Positions 1-11,849 of a stretch of 64,000 nucleotides of DNA are shown here, piece by piece. The position numbers and the translations under genes were made by a program. A model generated the notes under the pieces. It was not told where the DNA came from. It saw nothing but the letters and a program-made list of their open reading frames with translations, and made no database searches. Numbering within the stretch: the stretch's first letter is position 1; each line of letters starts with the position of its first letter. This DNA is from Bromus sterilis. Lineage: Eukaryota > Streptophyta > Magnoliopsida > Poales > Poaceae. Location: NCBI GenBank assembly GCA_950022295.1, contig OX465597.1, forward strand, positions 185,565,016 through 185,629,015, in the 5' to 3' direction.

Positions 1-3000
1 TACAAAGGTTTGCTGGGATGTGGGGATCATGGCTGTTTGGGTTTTGAATGTGGCGTGAGAAAAATGGATAGGATCAAACAAATGTTCTAGACTACAGCTA
101 GGTAGGTAGGTAGAAAGGTACCAAGTAATGGTATAAATCTTCCCCTTGCATGGGTAATCGGTTGACGGAGCAGACGTAGCAGGGTCCTCGGGCTCGGTGT
201 CGGAAACCTCCACGTAAGTCTCCTCGGCAGTCTCAGGTGCTAACGTAAGGTACCGGCAAGGAAAAGGCACACAAGTAAGAAACGGGTGCACTGCACAGGC
301 AAAGATGGTATGATCAAGTTAAATAGACATAATGTGACCCTATCTAGTCAGATTTAAACGAAGGTGGTGACGACACGTCAACAACTTCATATGCAATGTA
401 TTTACGTTCAATGGCTTTGGTCTTAGCCTTAGTTTGTGGTGTAAGTAACATGGCAACATGGCATGATCAACAAAATAATTACCAGAAAAAAACAAAGTGA
501 AAGTAAAACATCGATTCCAGAGACGGAGAGATGTCGATGAACTTGACATCGGAAAGGTGCAACAAAAGAACAGGGACCCATCCACATTGCATACGACAAT
601 ATGCTCGGGGCTGGTTTGATGCAAAGATTTGAAGATGACATGAACAGGAACTTGGGACCTGAGTGCAAAGTTGCACTACTTGCATTTTTTGAAAAAGGCT
701 CAAATGGCAATTCCAATATCACCATGCTTTTCCTTGGGAAAAAATACCCGAAATTCATATATGGGATGCCATATTTGAACTTTGGGGAGCAGTTGCAAAA
801 ATCAAAAAAATGAGGGGCCTTGTTGCATATTTACCAGCACTCCAATTTTGGAAGGGGCAAAATGCGAAATAACCACCATCATGATGATCAGTGGCTCAAG
901 CTACCCCAAAAACATATATGGTATGCCCAACTTGAGACTCCAGTTTAAAAACGATTTGAATTTGAATTCAAATTCAAATTGAAAATTAAACATAAAAAGA
1001 AAATGAAAAGAAAAAGAAAAGAAGGGAATAGCCCACATGGGCTGCCTCGGGCGCCAGGGCCCATCTCTCCTTCTCCTCTCCACGGCCCAACTCGGCTGAG
1101 ACAGAAAAAAAAGAAAAAGGTCGCGCTCTCAAATCGTGGCCCAAGGCCACTTCTCCTCCCAGGCCCATCTCGGCAGCTCCCTCTGAACTGAACCCGCGCC
1201 CTCTGAAGAAAGGTGACACCTTCTCTCAACCCGACGAGGCGACCACCTTCCGGCGAGGGCCACGTCGTGCTCCGGCCATCTTCTGTCGCGCCACAACGTG
1301 GAAGCTCGAGACTGCACCTTCCTCTGCATACCTGTGCAATCCATGGCCTCCAACTCCATCTCAACTGGCCGAAAACCTCGCGGGAACAGAGCGGTGACGC
1401 ACAACTCTGAACCAGCAAACACACCGGCGGCGCGGCCAACTTCAGGCGAGGCTGGCACTGCGCACAGCTCACCGACGACCAAGCTACGACGCACAACTCG
1501 TAGCTGGGACCTCCTCCTACGCCTCTGCACCTCGGATCTCACCGCTAGCTCCACAACGGCGATGGGAGCATCGACTGAAGACATGGCGGCGACACTGCAC
1601 ACTGTATTTCTTCAGACCGCGGCGCGACCACTACGGCTACCTAGCGCAAGCGTCCTCCTTTGAGGTCACAAACGTGCTCTCGACGAGCACAGAGCGTGCC
1701 CGCACACACCTCGGCATCGCCACGGTCACGGTGATCACCGGACTGGCCGGGATCCGTGACACGTCGACCGGCAACGCGCACCTACGGCTATGTCCTACTA
1801 CGCGAGCACGAAGAGGACGGGGAGCACCCAGAAGCTCACCTAGGGGGGCTTTGTGACGAATTCGAACACGCCGGAGACGAAGAAGAGGAACAGGACGACG
1901 TCGCGGTTGAAGATGTCCACGGCGGTGCTCGTCGTCGTCAGGCTGGCCCAGCTTCTCCTAGTGCAAACCTGCAGCACCAGGAGAAGTAGAGCGCGTGGAG
2001 GTTGGTTAAATCGACCCCGCGACCAAGAAATTGAGCAGGAGCGGCGGCGAAATACCGGAATGGGCGTCGGGACGGCGGAACAGGGGAGGCGCAGGGGAGC
2101 CATGGCGGCGGCAGCGAGCGAGAGGAGAAGGGGGGAATGGTTCTAGGGTTCGCAGGGGAGCCCTAGGGGGCGCTTATATGCTGGGGAGGGTCACCGGACA
2201 CGTTGGGGCAGCTCTGTCGCCGTGGCTCTCTCCGGCGAGAAAAAGCAGAGAGGGGAGAGGAGACCCACGGTGTAAAGGTGCGGGACGACCCCCTCGTACG
2301 GTTTCGCCAAAGGGCTGGGCTCGGGATGGATCAGGCCCAGCGGGGCCAAGCCTGCTGTTGGGGAAGAAAAGGAGGGCAAAGCCCTTTGCTAAAATAAAAA
2401 AACAGCAAGCAAAAGGAAAAGAAAAACCAGGAAGAAAAAGGAGAAATAAAATATTGCACAATATATTTTATCTCCTTGACACATGCTTGAAACTCCAAAA
2501 TTGGTTTGGCCAATTCTGGATGCAAAAGAAAAATTCCCAAAAGAAAACAGTGCCTCTTTTCTATTTAAAATGAAATAGGAGAGGTGCTAGGGGAATTTTG
2601 GGGAAGAAACCACAAGGTGCAAAATTCCATGAGATCAAGAATCTTGATCCTTGCATTTCTCTGGATTTTTCAAAATTGGTTTGACCAATTTTGGCAACAA
2701 CAAAAATGTGGGCTCCTTTTGAACTCCCAAATCATTTGAACTAGAGCTCATACTTTTGGTGGAAAAAGATTTGAGGCTTTTAAAAACCCTTGGCATTACA
2801 ATGGAAAAGACTTTGCCAAGTTTGGGGTCAAGGGGAGTATGCATGCAACACAGAAAAATCCTCAACCACCCTTCTTGAACCACTTTGTTGAATTCAAAAG
2901 AAATTCAAAAGAACTCAACTCTTGTTGGCAAATTAAATCATCACATGAAATTATAATTTTTAGCCTCATGCCAAGTTACAAAGTCAACAGACAAAGTACA

Positions 3001-3040
3001 ATCTCATGATGATTTCTATTATTGCACATGGGCTGTTACA
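1..3040 (-). mobile_element. 3' LTR (5' portion) of minus-strand Ty3/gypsy element, left edge outside window
   Basis: Read on the minus strand this sequence starts TGTAACAGCCC at 3040, immediately after a purine-rich tract and the end of a gag-pol internal domain, which is where a 3' LTR must start. About 700 bp of AT-rich sequence is followed by a GC-rich stretch (about 2350 down to 1050) with a TATA-like box, then lower-GC sequence to the window edge. The other end of the LTR is not visible. Apart from the first 11 bases it does not resemble the long-LTR family that forms the 5' side of the same element. Minus and plus ORFs across 945-2573 are low-complexity GC-rich frames and I do not regard them as genes. 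LTR assignment is firm at 3040, weaker toward position 1. Confidence 0.7.
2172..2180 (-). promoter_or_regulatory. TATA-like box of the minus-strand LTR
   Basis: The minus strand reads CATATAAGC about 865 bp inside the LTR, followed within 60 bp by an AACCCTAG leader motif. The same TATA plus AGGGTTT/ACCCTA arrangement is present in the long LTRs further right. This is probably the LTR promoter; inference from position and motif only. Confidence 0.4.
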
Positions 3041-3052
3041 GCACTCCTCCAC
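3041..3052 (-). other. Polypurine tract before 3' LTR
   Basis: The minus strand reads GGTGGAGGAGTGC directly before TGTAACAGCCC. A purine-rich run abutting the 3' LTR is the expected plus-strand priming site of an LTR retrotransposon. It fixes the LTR boundary at 3040. Confidence 0.65.
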
Positions 3053-3083
3053 CAACATAGGATCTCGCCCCGAGATCTAAGCC

Positions 3084-6000
3084 TGAAACAACTCAGGATA
3101 CTCGGAACAGAGATGAACTTCACGCTTCCACGTTGCTTCCTTCTCCGAATGATGTGCCCACTAGACTTTCATGAAATTGACGGTCTTGTTGTGAGTCTTG
3201 CGCTCGGACGTCTCAAGAACACGGACTGGACGCTCTGAGTAGGAAAGGTCCGCACTCAGCTGGCTCTCACCCAAGTGAACGGCCTGCTCTGGCTGCTTGA
3301 AGCACTTCTTTAGCTAGGACACATGGAACACATCATGCACCATGGACAGACTCTCTGGAAGCTCGAGCCGAAAGGCAAGAGGTCCTCTAGTCTAAAGGAT
3401 GCGGAAAGGTCCGACAAATCTTGGAGCGAGCTTTCCTTTGATACCAAAGCGGTGAGTACCCCTTAATGGAGACACTTTGAGGTATGCCCATTCACCAACT
3501 TGGAAAGCTACACCACAGTGTCTTTTTTCGTAGTAGGCCTTCTGCCTTGACTGTGCTGCCTTTAGGTGCTCTCGGACAATCTTCACTCTGTCCTCTGCCT
3601 GCTGGATCACATCTGGACCGAACAGCTGCCTCTCACCTGTCTCGGACCAGTTCAAAGGTGTCCTCACTTGCGGCCATACAAGACTTCAAACGGTGCTGCC
3701 TGTAGACTTGCCTGATAGCTGTTGTTGTAAGAGAACTCAGCATACGGCAAGCACTCTTGCCACTTCATGCCAAAGGAGATGACACATGCTGGAAGCATCT
3801 CCTCAAGGATTTGGTTCACGCGCTCGACCTGGCCACTAGTCTGAGGGTGATATGCGGTACTGAAGACAATCTTTCTACCCAATGCCTCCTGAAAGGCCTT
3901 TCAAAAGTTTGAGGTGAAAATGCTTCCACGATCAGAACTTATCTTCTTGGGAATGCCATGCAGTGAAACAATTCTCGCGGTGTACAACTCCGCCAACTGA
4001 CCCGCAAAGATAGTTTCTTTGACAGGCAGAAAATGGGCAACTTTGGACAAGTTATCAACGACAACGAAGACTGCATTATTGCCCTTTTGTGACCTTGGAA
4101 ACCCGGTGAGAAAGTCCATTTCGATATGATCCCACTTTCACTCCGTAATCTCGAGTGGCTGAAGCAACCCTGCAGGCTTCTGGTGCTGTGCCTTCACTCT
4201 TCTGCACACATCACACTGAGACACGTAACGGGCAACATCCCGCTTCATACGAGTCCACCAAAAGCTTTGCTTGAGATCTTGATACATCTTTGTACTGCCA
4301 GGGTGAATCGATAGCTTGGAATCATGGGCTTCCTTCATGATGACCTCTCTGAGATTCCTTCCTTGGGAACAACAACTCGCTCTTCGAACAACACGGTGCC
4401 GTCATTATGCACTGAAAAGAAACCGTACTTTGGAACTGAGGAGGCAATACCCTGTTTGATATTTTGTATCATTGAGCTGCCAGACTGAGCTTCATGACTC
4501 TTCTCATTGATAGTGGGCTCTACCACAAGGTTGGCAAGGTAGCCTGCTGGAACTAGCTCGAGATTGAGCCTTCGAAAGGACTCACACAAATCAGGGTGGA
4601 TCTTCTGCACCTGGATATTATTGCAATCGACCTTGCGGCTCAGCGCATCAGCTATGACATTCGCCTTCCCAGGCGTGTACTGAATATAAACTGTGTACTC
4701 AGTAATGGTTTCAAGCCATCTTCTTTGCCTCAAGTTCAGATTTGGTTGAGTGAACAAGTACTTCAGACTCTTGTGGTCGGTGAACACATCCACCTTCCTC
4801 CCTAAGAGGAGGTGTCGCCAAGTGATCAAGGCGTGCACAACTGCTACAAGCTCCAAGTCGTGCGTGGGATAATTCCTCTCACTCGTCTTTAACTATGAGG
4901 TATACGCCACAATATTCCTGCCTTGCATCAAAACTCCGCCTAGGCCTTGCAATGAGGCATCACAAAACACCTGAAAAGGCTGTGACTCATCTGGCGATGT
5001 GAGAATTGGAGCTGTGGTCAACTTCTCTTTCAAACCCTCAAAAGCTGACTAGCAAGCTGGTGACCAAGTGTACCGTTTGCCTTTGCAGAACAACTCAGTC
5101 ATTGACTTCGCTATTTTGGATAAATTCTGCACAAACCTCCTGCAATAACTGGCGAGGCCGAGAAAACTCCTTAGCTGCTTCACATTCTTCGGCGGAGCCC
5201 ACTCTTGAATACTGCGGACTCGCTCTGGATCAACCGCAATTCCCTCAGCGGAAATAACATGGCCCAAAAAATTGACCTTGTCCAGCCAAAACTTACACTT
5301 GGAGAACTTGGCATAGTACCGGTGCTCTCTCAACTTCTGCAGCACCAGGCGTAGATGTTCCTCATGTTCAGCCTCTGACTTGGAATAGACAAGAATGTCG
5401 TCGAGGTAGAGGATCACAAACACATTAATCCATTCTTGGAACAAATAGTTCATAGCTCTCATGAATGTAGGAGGGGCATTTGAGAAGCCAAAAGTCATGA
5501 CTGTGAACTCATACAGCCCATAACGTGTGCTGAATGCGGTCTTGGGAATATCCTCTTCACGGACACGGATTTGATGATACCCCATCCTCAAGTCAAGCTT
5601 GGAAAACACCTTAGCCCCATTCAACTGTTCGAACAGATCATTGATGCGGGGTAAAGGGTATTTGTTCTTGATGGTCTTCTTGTTAATATCGCGATAGTCC
5701 TGGACCAAGCGGCTAGTCCCATCCTTCTTCAGGACAAACAAAGCTGGTGCACCCCAAGGGGAAGTGCTTGCGCGGATAAAACCGCCTGCCTCCAACTTTG
5801 TCAATTGCTTCTTGGGCTGAATCAACTCCTTCGAACACATCTTGTACGGATGCCGAGAAATCGGCTGATTACCAGGCTCTAGCTCAATAACGAACTTAAT
5901 AGCTCGAACTGGGGGAATTCCTGGCAACTCCTCTAGAAAGACGTCTGGGAACTCACAAACAACTTTGACTTCTTCGAGCAAAGGCACGACTCCTGCGTTC

Positions 6001-6377
6001 AATGCGTACAACTGTGCTGCTCCTGCCATTGAGCCACAAGTGTACAAGACTTCTGCGCCTGAATCATGTGTCAACCTCACGGATCTGGTCAGACAATCAA
6101 TATTGGCCTTGTACTGCACAAGCCAATCCATGCCCAAGATGACGTCAATGTCGGAACGTGGAAGCAAAATCAAGGAAGCGGAGAATAGGGGACCCTGAAT
6201 CTGGATCTGCACATCAGGAACTTTCACAGCTAAACTCAACTTAGAGCCCGGGGTAGAGATGGACATAGGCGACGACATCATGTCTGACTGCAAATCATGT
6301 GCACGTGCAAAATACATGGAAACGAAGGAGTGAGAAGCTCCGGAATCGAACAACACTGTCGCTGGAACTGAACACAC
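3084..6377 (-). pseudogene. pol: pol (PR-RT-RH-INT-chromodomain) of Tekay-like element, disrupted
   Basis: Protease has the active-site motif FDSGASHS at about 6327-6350. Reverse transcriptase has the catalytic YLDD box at 5397-5408 within a well-preserved 442-codon frame that ends in a stop at 5049. RNase H (FCDAS, DALSRK) lies at about 4990-4610. Integrase has an HHCC zinc region at about 4340-4150 (CDVC visible). The core D (MDFLTGFP), D (SSDRGS) and E (GQVERVNQ) residues are spread over 4120-3760. The tail at about 3250-3084 reads as a chromodomain (NKTV..MKV, WAHHSEKEATWKRE, SEYPELF), interrupted by a TAG. Frame shifts near 4336 and 3665 plus several stops make it inactive. The family's pol acts in the cytoplasmic particle and then in the nucleus for integration. 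Confidence 0.85.
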
Positions 6378-6440
6378 AAGTAACCTACCAAGAATGATCT
6401 CTGAAGACTGCTAACCATCTGTGAGCATCACGTTGTTCAC

Positions 6441-7453
6441 TCAAACTGCACGTGGATGTGCCTTCACCATCGCGGTGCTCGGAGTAGAGCGAGGTGGAGG
6501 CGGTGGGAGCCGAGAAAAGCGCGGATTGGTGCAGTTGGGGGAAGTGTGCCCCGACTCTCTGCACTTGTAGCAGATCACGCCTGGCCTGGGCTGCTGCTGC
6601 AGCCTGGGTGGCCTCGCGTGTGGTGGTGTAGAGCGAGGCCCCTGCCGAACTGGGACGGGAGGGCGGGCAAAAGTGCGGACAACTGCCCCCCTCTGCTGGA
6701 AGTGCTGCCTCTGCGGTGGTGCCTCTGTGACCCAAGTCTTTGCCCTCTTGTGGACCATCTCTGCGGAACTTTGCTCTTTCTGGCGCTTCCTGTCTGCATC
6801 CCACTCTGCTCTGGCTGACTCCTGGCGGATAGCCTGATCCATGAACCGCGAGAACAGCATGGGGTTGCACTGGGTGAGTGCGTACTTGATCTTTGTGCTG
6901 AGACCCCCATGGAACCTGGAAATCCTCTTGGCCTCTGTGCTGACCTCCTCCGGAGCGTACCTGACGAGCCTGACGAAGGCCAGGTTGTACTCCTGAACTG
7001 ACCTGTCACCCTGTCTCAGAGCCAAGAACTCCTCTCACTTCCTGCCCATCAAGCCACTCGGAATATGTGCTGCTCTGAACTCTGTGACGAAGTCCGCCCA
7101 CGTGACGATAGCATCGCCCTTGTTGGCCTTGTAGGTATCATACCAGCTGAGTGCTGCACCCTGAAGCTGGAAGGAGGCGAAGGTGACGTAGTCGACTAGT
7201 CTGATGGTGTTTGCATTGAAGTGCTTCTTGATCTCTGCGATCCAATCATCCGCTTCCAGCGGGTCTCGAGCCTCGGAGAACCTGGGGTGTGGATAACGAG
7301 GAACTGCTACACAGTGGTGTACTGTGGTCGATCACTCCTCTGGGCAGTCTGGTTCTGTAGCATCTGTAAGATCGCAGATGTGCCCTGAGCCACTGCGGTC
7401 ACAGCCTCCCCACGGAGAGGGTTCTCTGGCGGTGCCATGTTCGCTCTTGGCAT
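6441..7453 (-). pseudogene. gag: gag of Tekay-like element, disrupted
   Basis: Starts at an ATG near 7453 or 7438 (MAPPENPL...). The N-terminal frame ends at about 7307 and the next third (about 7300-7030) is readable only in other frames and includes a stop. The capsid region resumes at 7025 (ALRQGDRSVQEYNLAFVRL...) and includes the usual retrotransposon-gag signature of a conserved Q-E-Y core. A CCHC zinc knuckle, CYKCRESGHTSPNC, lies at about 6530-6574. Gag would form the virus-like particle and bind the element RNA through the knuckle. At least one frameshift and one stop make this a broken copy. Confidence 0.8.
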
Positions 7454-8114
7454 CCTGTATACAGGAACACTTATGAGAACATGGTTGAAACATTGATGAA
7501 ACCATAAGATAAAGCAATATTGACAACAAAACTTCCTCACGAGGTATGAGGAAGTCGAAAGCTGAAAAAATCCACCAAGGTTAACCTGGAAAGTCGAAAG
7601 CTAGGTGCTACTGGAATCCCCAAACCGAGATCATCCGAAACCAAGATAATAGTCTGCTAGCGAGCACACAACAATATATACGAGTGGTTGAAGACCTGAA
7701 CGTTGAGACATCTACCCTGAGCGGCCCGCCGAAGCGGTCTCCTATAGGGGGAGGAACCACATCCTGAGGATGCCAACCATCCCTGTATAAGAGTTTCACC
7801 TGAGGTACGCCGTAAGCGAGGTGGAGCTGTCCACCCCAACTAGCGGCTCAGTGTTCTCAACGTACGCCAACCCTTCTCGTCGCTAGCAAAGAATTATAGA
7901 GGAATCGGAGCCTCATGTAAACGAGAACCTAGATTTGTTTTGAAAGGGATAAGTTGCAGAGAGAAAAACAACGTTTCACTTCCTCACTGAAAAAGGGGTG
8001 GGAGGTTGGGGTAAGAAGAAAAAGAAAGAGTTCCTACTCTCCGATTTTTCCTTAATAACTACAAAATAGTTTCTAGACTCAATTTCGGCCAGTAAGGGGT
8101 CCTACAGTCAGTCC

Positions 8115-8130
8115 TTCTCTGATACCAAGT
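8115..8130 (-). other. Primer-binding site (initiator tRNA-Met)
   Basis: The minus strand reads ACTTGGTATCAGAG directly after an LTR end ...CCTTACA. TGGTATCAGAG is complementary to the 3' end of plant initiator tRNA-Met, the usual primer of Tekay-type and many copia elements. It fixes the inner edge of the 5' LTR at 8131. Confidence 0.8.
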
Positions 8131-9469
8131 TGTAAGGCCCCCGATGCGGTGCTAACTCGAGTTAGTCGCTGTCGGGTCCCGCTCAAGTTAGTAGCGCATA
8201 AAAGGCCACCGACTCACGACGCTCGCACTCGTGTCGCTGCCGGATTCTCGACCACAGATATAAGAACAAAGAACTTTATACTAAGACATGAATATATAGG
8301 GTCCAAGGCATACATCGCCACTGGTATTTATTACATCATCTCAGAGGTCCATAGACCCAACAGTACATCATGCAACAAGCGGAAGACAATCACGACCGAG
8401 TACGGTCAAAATCCAAATGGCCCTAGAGAGGGCTGCACATAAATAGTCCACCCACGGATCGTCGGAACCCAACTATAGGATCTACTGAACGAAGACATCC
8501 TCATCGTCGTCCTCCGGGGGCACCTCCACGAAGTAACGTCCGGTGCTCGGGTCGAGGTAGTAGTCAACTGCAGCGGTCGATCAGGCAAAACAGTAAAAAG
8601 CACAAAGGAAAATAGGGGTGAGATTATATCATTACATGATAACTAACTTCCTACGGTAAGACAAGGTAAGGTTAAAGTTTGCAGCCGCACTAGCATATAT
8701 GGTGGCTATCGTTTTGTTAGAGCAGAGGTAAGATCCAAGAATACACGTGACATCGTGTCATAAGTCCTGCTATCCACCTACTTACGTCAAACATAACACA
8801 ACCTGGATCTTCCCTCGGTCCCCCTGGACGAGGAAAAGCAACCGAGGCACTCACACGGTAGGAAAGTTGTAATTATGAATCAAATTGATGTTATTCTATG
8901 AAAAAGACGTAGGCTCTGAGTCGTCCATAACCGTGGACACGGCTTTTCGAAAAGATTTAACCCTGCATGGGTATACCAACTGCCCATCATAGGCTTCGCA
9001 TGTACGCCCGGTTTCCACTTGGGTAGGTAAACGCTTGGAACTCCGGAACGTCAGAGTCCCTCTAACTGACAAAGCGCAATTCTGGGTGGCCCCCGGTGAG
9101 TTGACATCCAACTCAAAAGCCGGTCGCGCTCTCGAATCGGTCTCTACCGTATGGCCAAGGTCGGGTTTAGTCTCACCTATATAACAGGGGACTTCCCTAG
9201 ATCACCAGTGTGGACCAACCAGAGGAACTATGTCTCCGTTGGTCCGGGTTGTTTCGAAAACTGCTGGGGTACCAACCAAGCACACACACGTTTGCAAATA
9301 GTAAATCAGCTCGGGCCACCACTAGAACTGTTTGAAGCTAGGTAGGTAAGACAAGGGGGCCCCATAGAACCCCACACATGATTAGGCACACTCAAACAAA
9401 GAACCAATACCCGGAACTCGGATCCTAGGTGACTCAAATGGAACAAAAGACCTGGTGGGAACAACCTAG
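8131..9469 (-). mobile_element. 5' LTR (inner, 3'-end part) of the minus-strand Tekay-like element
   Basis: On the minus strand this ends ...GGGGGCCTTACA and is followed by the primer site. Its outer half (8890-9469) matches, in reverse complement, the plus-strand LTR at about 14560-15120. Shared blocks include the tract around the GATCC..GAGTTCC..GGTATTGGTT motif and the TTTTGAGTTGGATGTC..CTCACCGGGGGCCACCC block. It is therefore a diverged member of the long-LTR family at 9470-28737. The LTR is cut at 9469, where plus-strand element E1 begins. The missing part may in part be the LTR start at 36454-36990. ORFs at 8149-9345 have no recognisable product. Confidence 0.7.
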
Positions 9470-11849
9470 TGTAACAGCCCAGTTTTCGAAATTTTTTGAA
9501 AAATTTGTTTTCGGTATGAATTGTTTGATTGTCTGATTTGTTTGCGGTGTTTGCATCCCTGATTTATCGATCGGCGATTATTTTTCCCCCTTTTATCTCG
9601 TATCGGACGGAGACCGACCCTTGCCACTCTGACACTCGACCTGTGCGACACCGGGTTTCACCCGAGCACCGTCGCAACCGGCACAGGACCAACCATCGCC
9701 ACCGGATCGAAAACCCTGTTTATTTAATAAACGGATTATTTTATGGGGCGCCAAAAAATATTGTCGGAATGTCACCGCAGTGAGGTACGATCGACGGGCT
9801 CGGCGCGCTGAGCGCGTGGTTCAAGATTTCGTCGGAATCAGAGTCCGTACGGAGTCTCGGCGGTCACGAACGCGATCACCGGACGCGCGAGAGGGGTACC
9901 GGGGGCATTTGCGTAAACTGGCCAGCCAACCTGCCTATATAAAGACCACCAGCCTCCCACACCCAATTAGGGTTTCCCCCATGGAAAATTCGCAGCCACA
10001 CCACCAGATTTTGCTCTAATTTTTCCCCAATAGCCCCTCCCCACCGAAACCCTAACCTCCCTCAGATCTGAGATCCAACGGATCAGATCCGAGCAACCCC
10101 CCCAAACCGCAGCTCTCAGGAGCCCCGGGCCGTGCGGGCCCGCCTCCAGCCGCCGCCGGGCCCGATCTTGGCCTGGAGACCTTCACCTCCGCGCCCCGGC
10201 CAGGCCGCCGCGCCGCCCGCGCCCGGCGAGCCGCCGTGCTCCGGCCAGCCGGCCATCTCCTCCTCCTTCTCCCTCTCCCTTCCTCTTCCTCTCCCTCTCT
10301 CTTACCCCTCTCCCTCCCGTGCAGCAGAGCTCCACCGCCCGAGCCGAAGCCGTCCTCCAATGGCCATGGCCCCCGCCGCTGGAGCTTCGCGCCGCCGCGC
10401 ACCATGGAGTGGCCGCAGCCACGTCGGGACCCGCCGGAGACCACCCATGCCACCGGATCCGCCGCCCCAGCCTCGTCCCCGCGTCGTCCTCACGCCAGCC
10501 CCGCCGCCTCTCGCCGGCCGACGACGAGCCGCCGCCGCCGTTGCTACGGGAACGGGATCCCGATCCTTACCGGCTGGCCTCCTAGCGCCCGTGTAGGCCG
10601 GCCCAGCAACTGCGGCCCATCTCCACCGAGCCAGCCGGCCTGCACCCAGCCCAAGCCGCCTCCTCAGCCCAGCCAGATGGGCCGGCCCATGGTGAGAGCC
10701 AGGCCGCCCCCTTTTTTATTTTTGTCTCTGTTTTTTTTTCTTAGCACCCTGTAATTTTTGCTAAGTTTTCTATAAATTGCTGCTGATATGTTTTTGCGGT
10801 TAGAATGGCGAGTAAACCGTAGCTCCGATGAACGTGCCCCCAAAACGATTTTTTCTCATAATTGCGTGTACTTTAATTCGTATTTTGTGAGATTTTGCAT
10901 TTGAGGTCATCTTGATTTTGTAATTGTGTGCTAAACAGGGCATCCGGCCGTTAATTGCTAATTTTTCCTGTTAAGTGCTGCTGTTATTATTTTGTTGCAA
11001 CTTTGCATGATGATTGTGACTAATACATGAGGCCTATTGCATTGATTCTTTCTCCTATGTGTTAAGAATCATGTGTACTTCATTTCCATACTTTAACTTT
11101 CCATGTTTGGGTGCTTTAGCTATATTAAATCTTGCTCCAAAGTGGTGACCCTGATGTTATTGTGCTGTTGTTGCTGAAACTGTTATTTTGTTGCAACTTC
11201 GGTCGACGAGTGTCTCGCAACCGTTTATCGGAATTGAGTGATTCCAATTTCATATTGTTAAGCATCATGTCTACTTTCATCCCATGTATTTCTATGTCAT
11301 GTTGCTGCACTTTTGCATATAGATTTACCCCTGTTTATACAGCATGTGTGCATAGCTTGTCTTGCTTATATCTTTTGATCCGTAACTCCGTTTGGGGTGT
11401 TCTTTATATGTAACTTGATTAGTTTTTCATGTACTTTGTGTTTATGCTATTGTTTGCTGTTGTTAAGCAACCTAAAATATGGTTTAGGACAGAACAGTAC
11501 CAAATCCTTTTATTGTCGTGCGGCACTTAGTGTATGCCATGTTTAGGTTGTGCCTCACTTAAATTGACTAGCATAGATAGTTTCCTTTATGCTTCACCTT
11601 TTTTTCATGTTGTGTGCTATGCCATGCTTGCTTGAGTTGCCATGTTAACAACTTTGTTGATCACCTGTAGCTAAACAACTTGAACCACCGTAAACGTGCG
11701 GTATCGTCGTGTGTGACGAGTACTCCACTTAAATCGTCAGTAACCGCTCTCGACAGTAGGTGCGATGTCTCGTGTTGCTTCTTGTTGATGCTTGCTCGTG
11801 TTTGCCACGTAGTAATAGATGCTTGCTCGTTGATTGCTTTCCAGTGTTT
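9470..11849 (+). mobile_element. Element E1: 5' LTR, first part
   Basis: Begins TGTAACAGCCCAG after the pentamer cctag (9465-9469). It shows the family layout: about 460 bp of conserved start, a TATA box, an AGGGTTT leader, a GC-rich exon-like block (10.1-10.7 kb) and then AT-rich sequence. It stops mid-LTR after CCAGTGTTT at 11849 because element E2 is inserted there. The rest of this LTR resumes at 19691. Joined length is about 4.1 kb. The proline- and arginine-rich frames in the GC-rich block are not conserved between copies in a coding sense. Confidence 0.85.
9936..9943 (+). promoter_or_regulatory. TATA box of E1 5' LTR
   Basis: TATATAAA followed by AGACCACC and, about 35 bp downstream, AGGGTTTCCC. 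The identical arrangement recurs in every plus-strand LTR copy here, so it is the likely LTR promoter and transcription start region. Confidence 0.6.

Larger units (their letters stand above)
3041..8130 (-). mobile_element. Internal domain of a degraded Tekay-like (chromovirus) Ty3/gypsy element
   Basis: The minus strand carries, in order, leader, gag, zinc knuckle, protease, reverse transcriptase, RNase H, integrase and a chromodomain-like tail. This gene order (integrase after RNase H) defines Ty3/gypsy. The C-terminal chromodomain-like stretch and the initiator-Met primer site place it near the Tekay/Del chromoviruses. The coding frame changes at least three times (near 7030-7300, 4336 and 3665) and contains several stops, so this copy is not autonomous. 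The leader next to the primer site is clearly related to the leaders of the non-autonomous elements at 15876 and 21443, suggesting a shared mobilisation system. Confidence 0.85.

Noticed and set aside
945..2573. Several overlapping frames of 80-180 codons on both strands
   Set aside because: They lie in the GC-rich part of an LTR, overlap each other on both strands, are low in complexity and show no domain.
10052..10754. Proline/arginine/alanine-rich frames in the E1 LTR
   Set aside because: The GC-rich leader opens frames in all phases; they change between copies by indels and are not conserved as protein.
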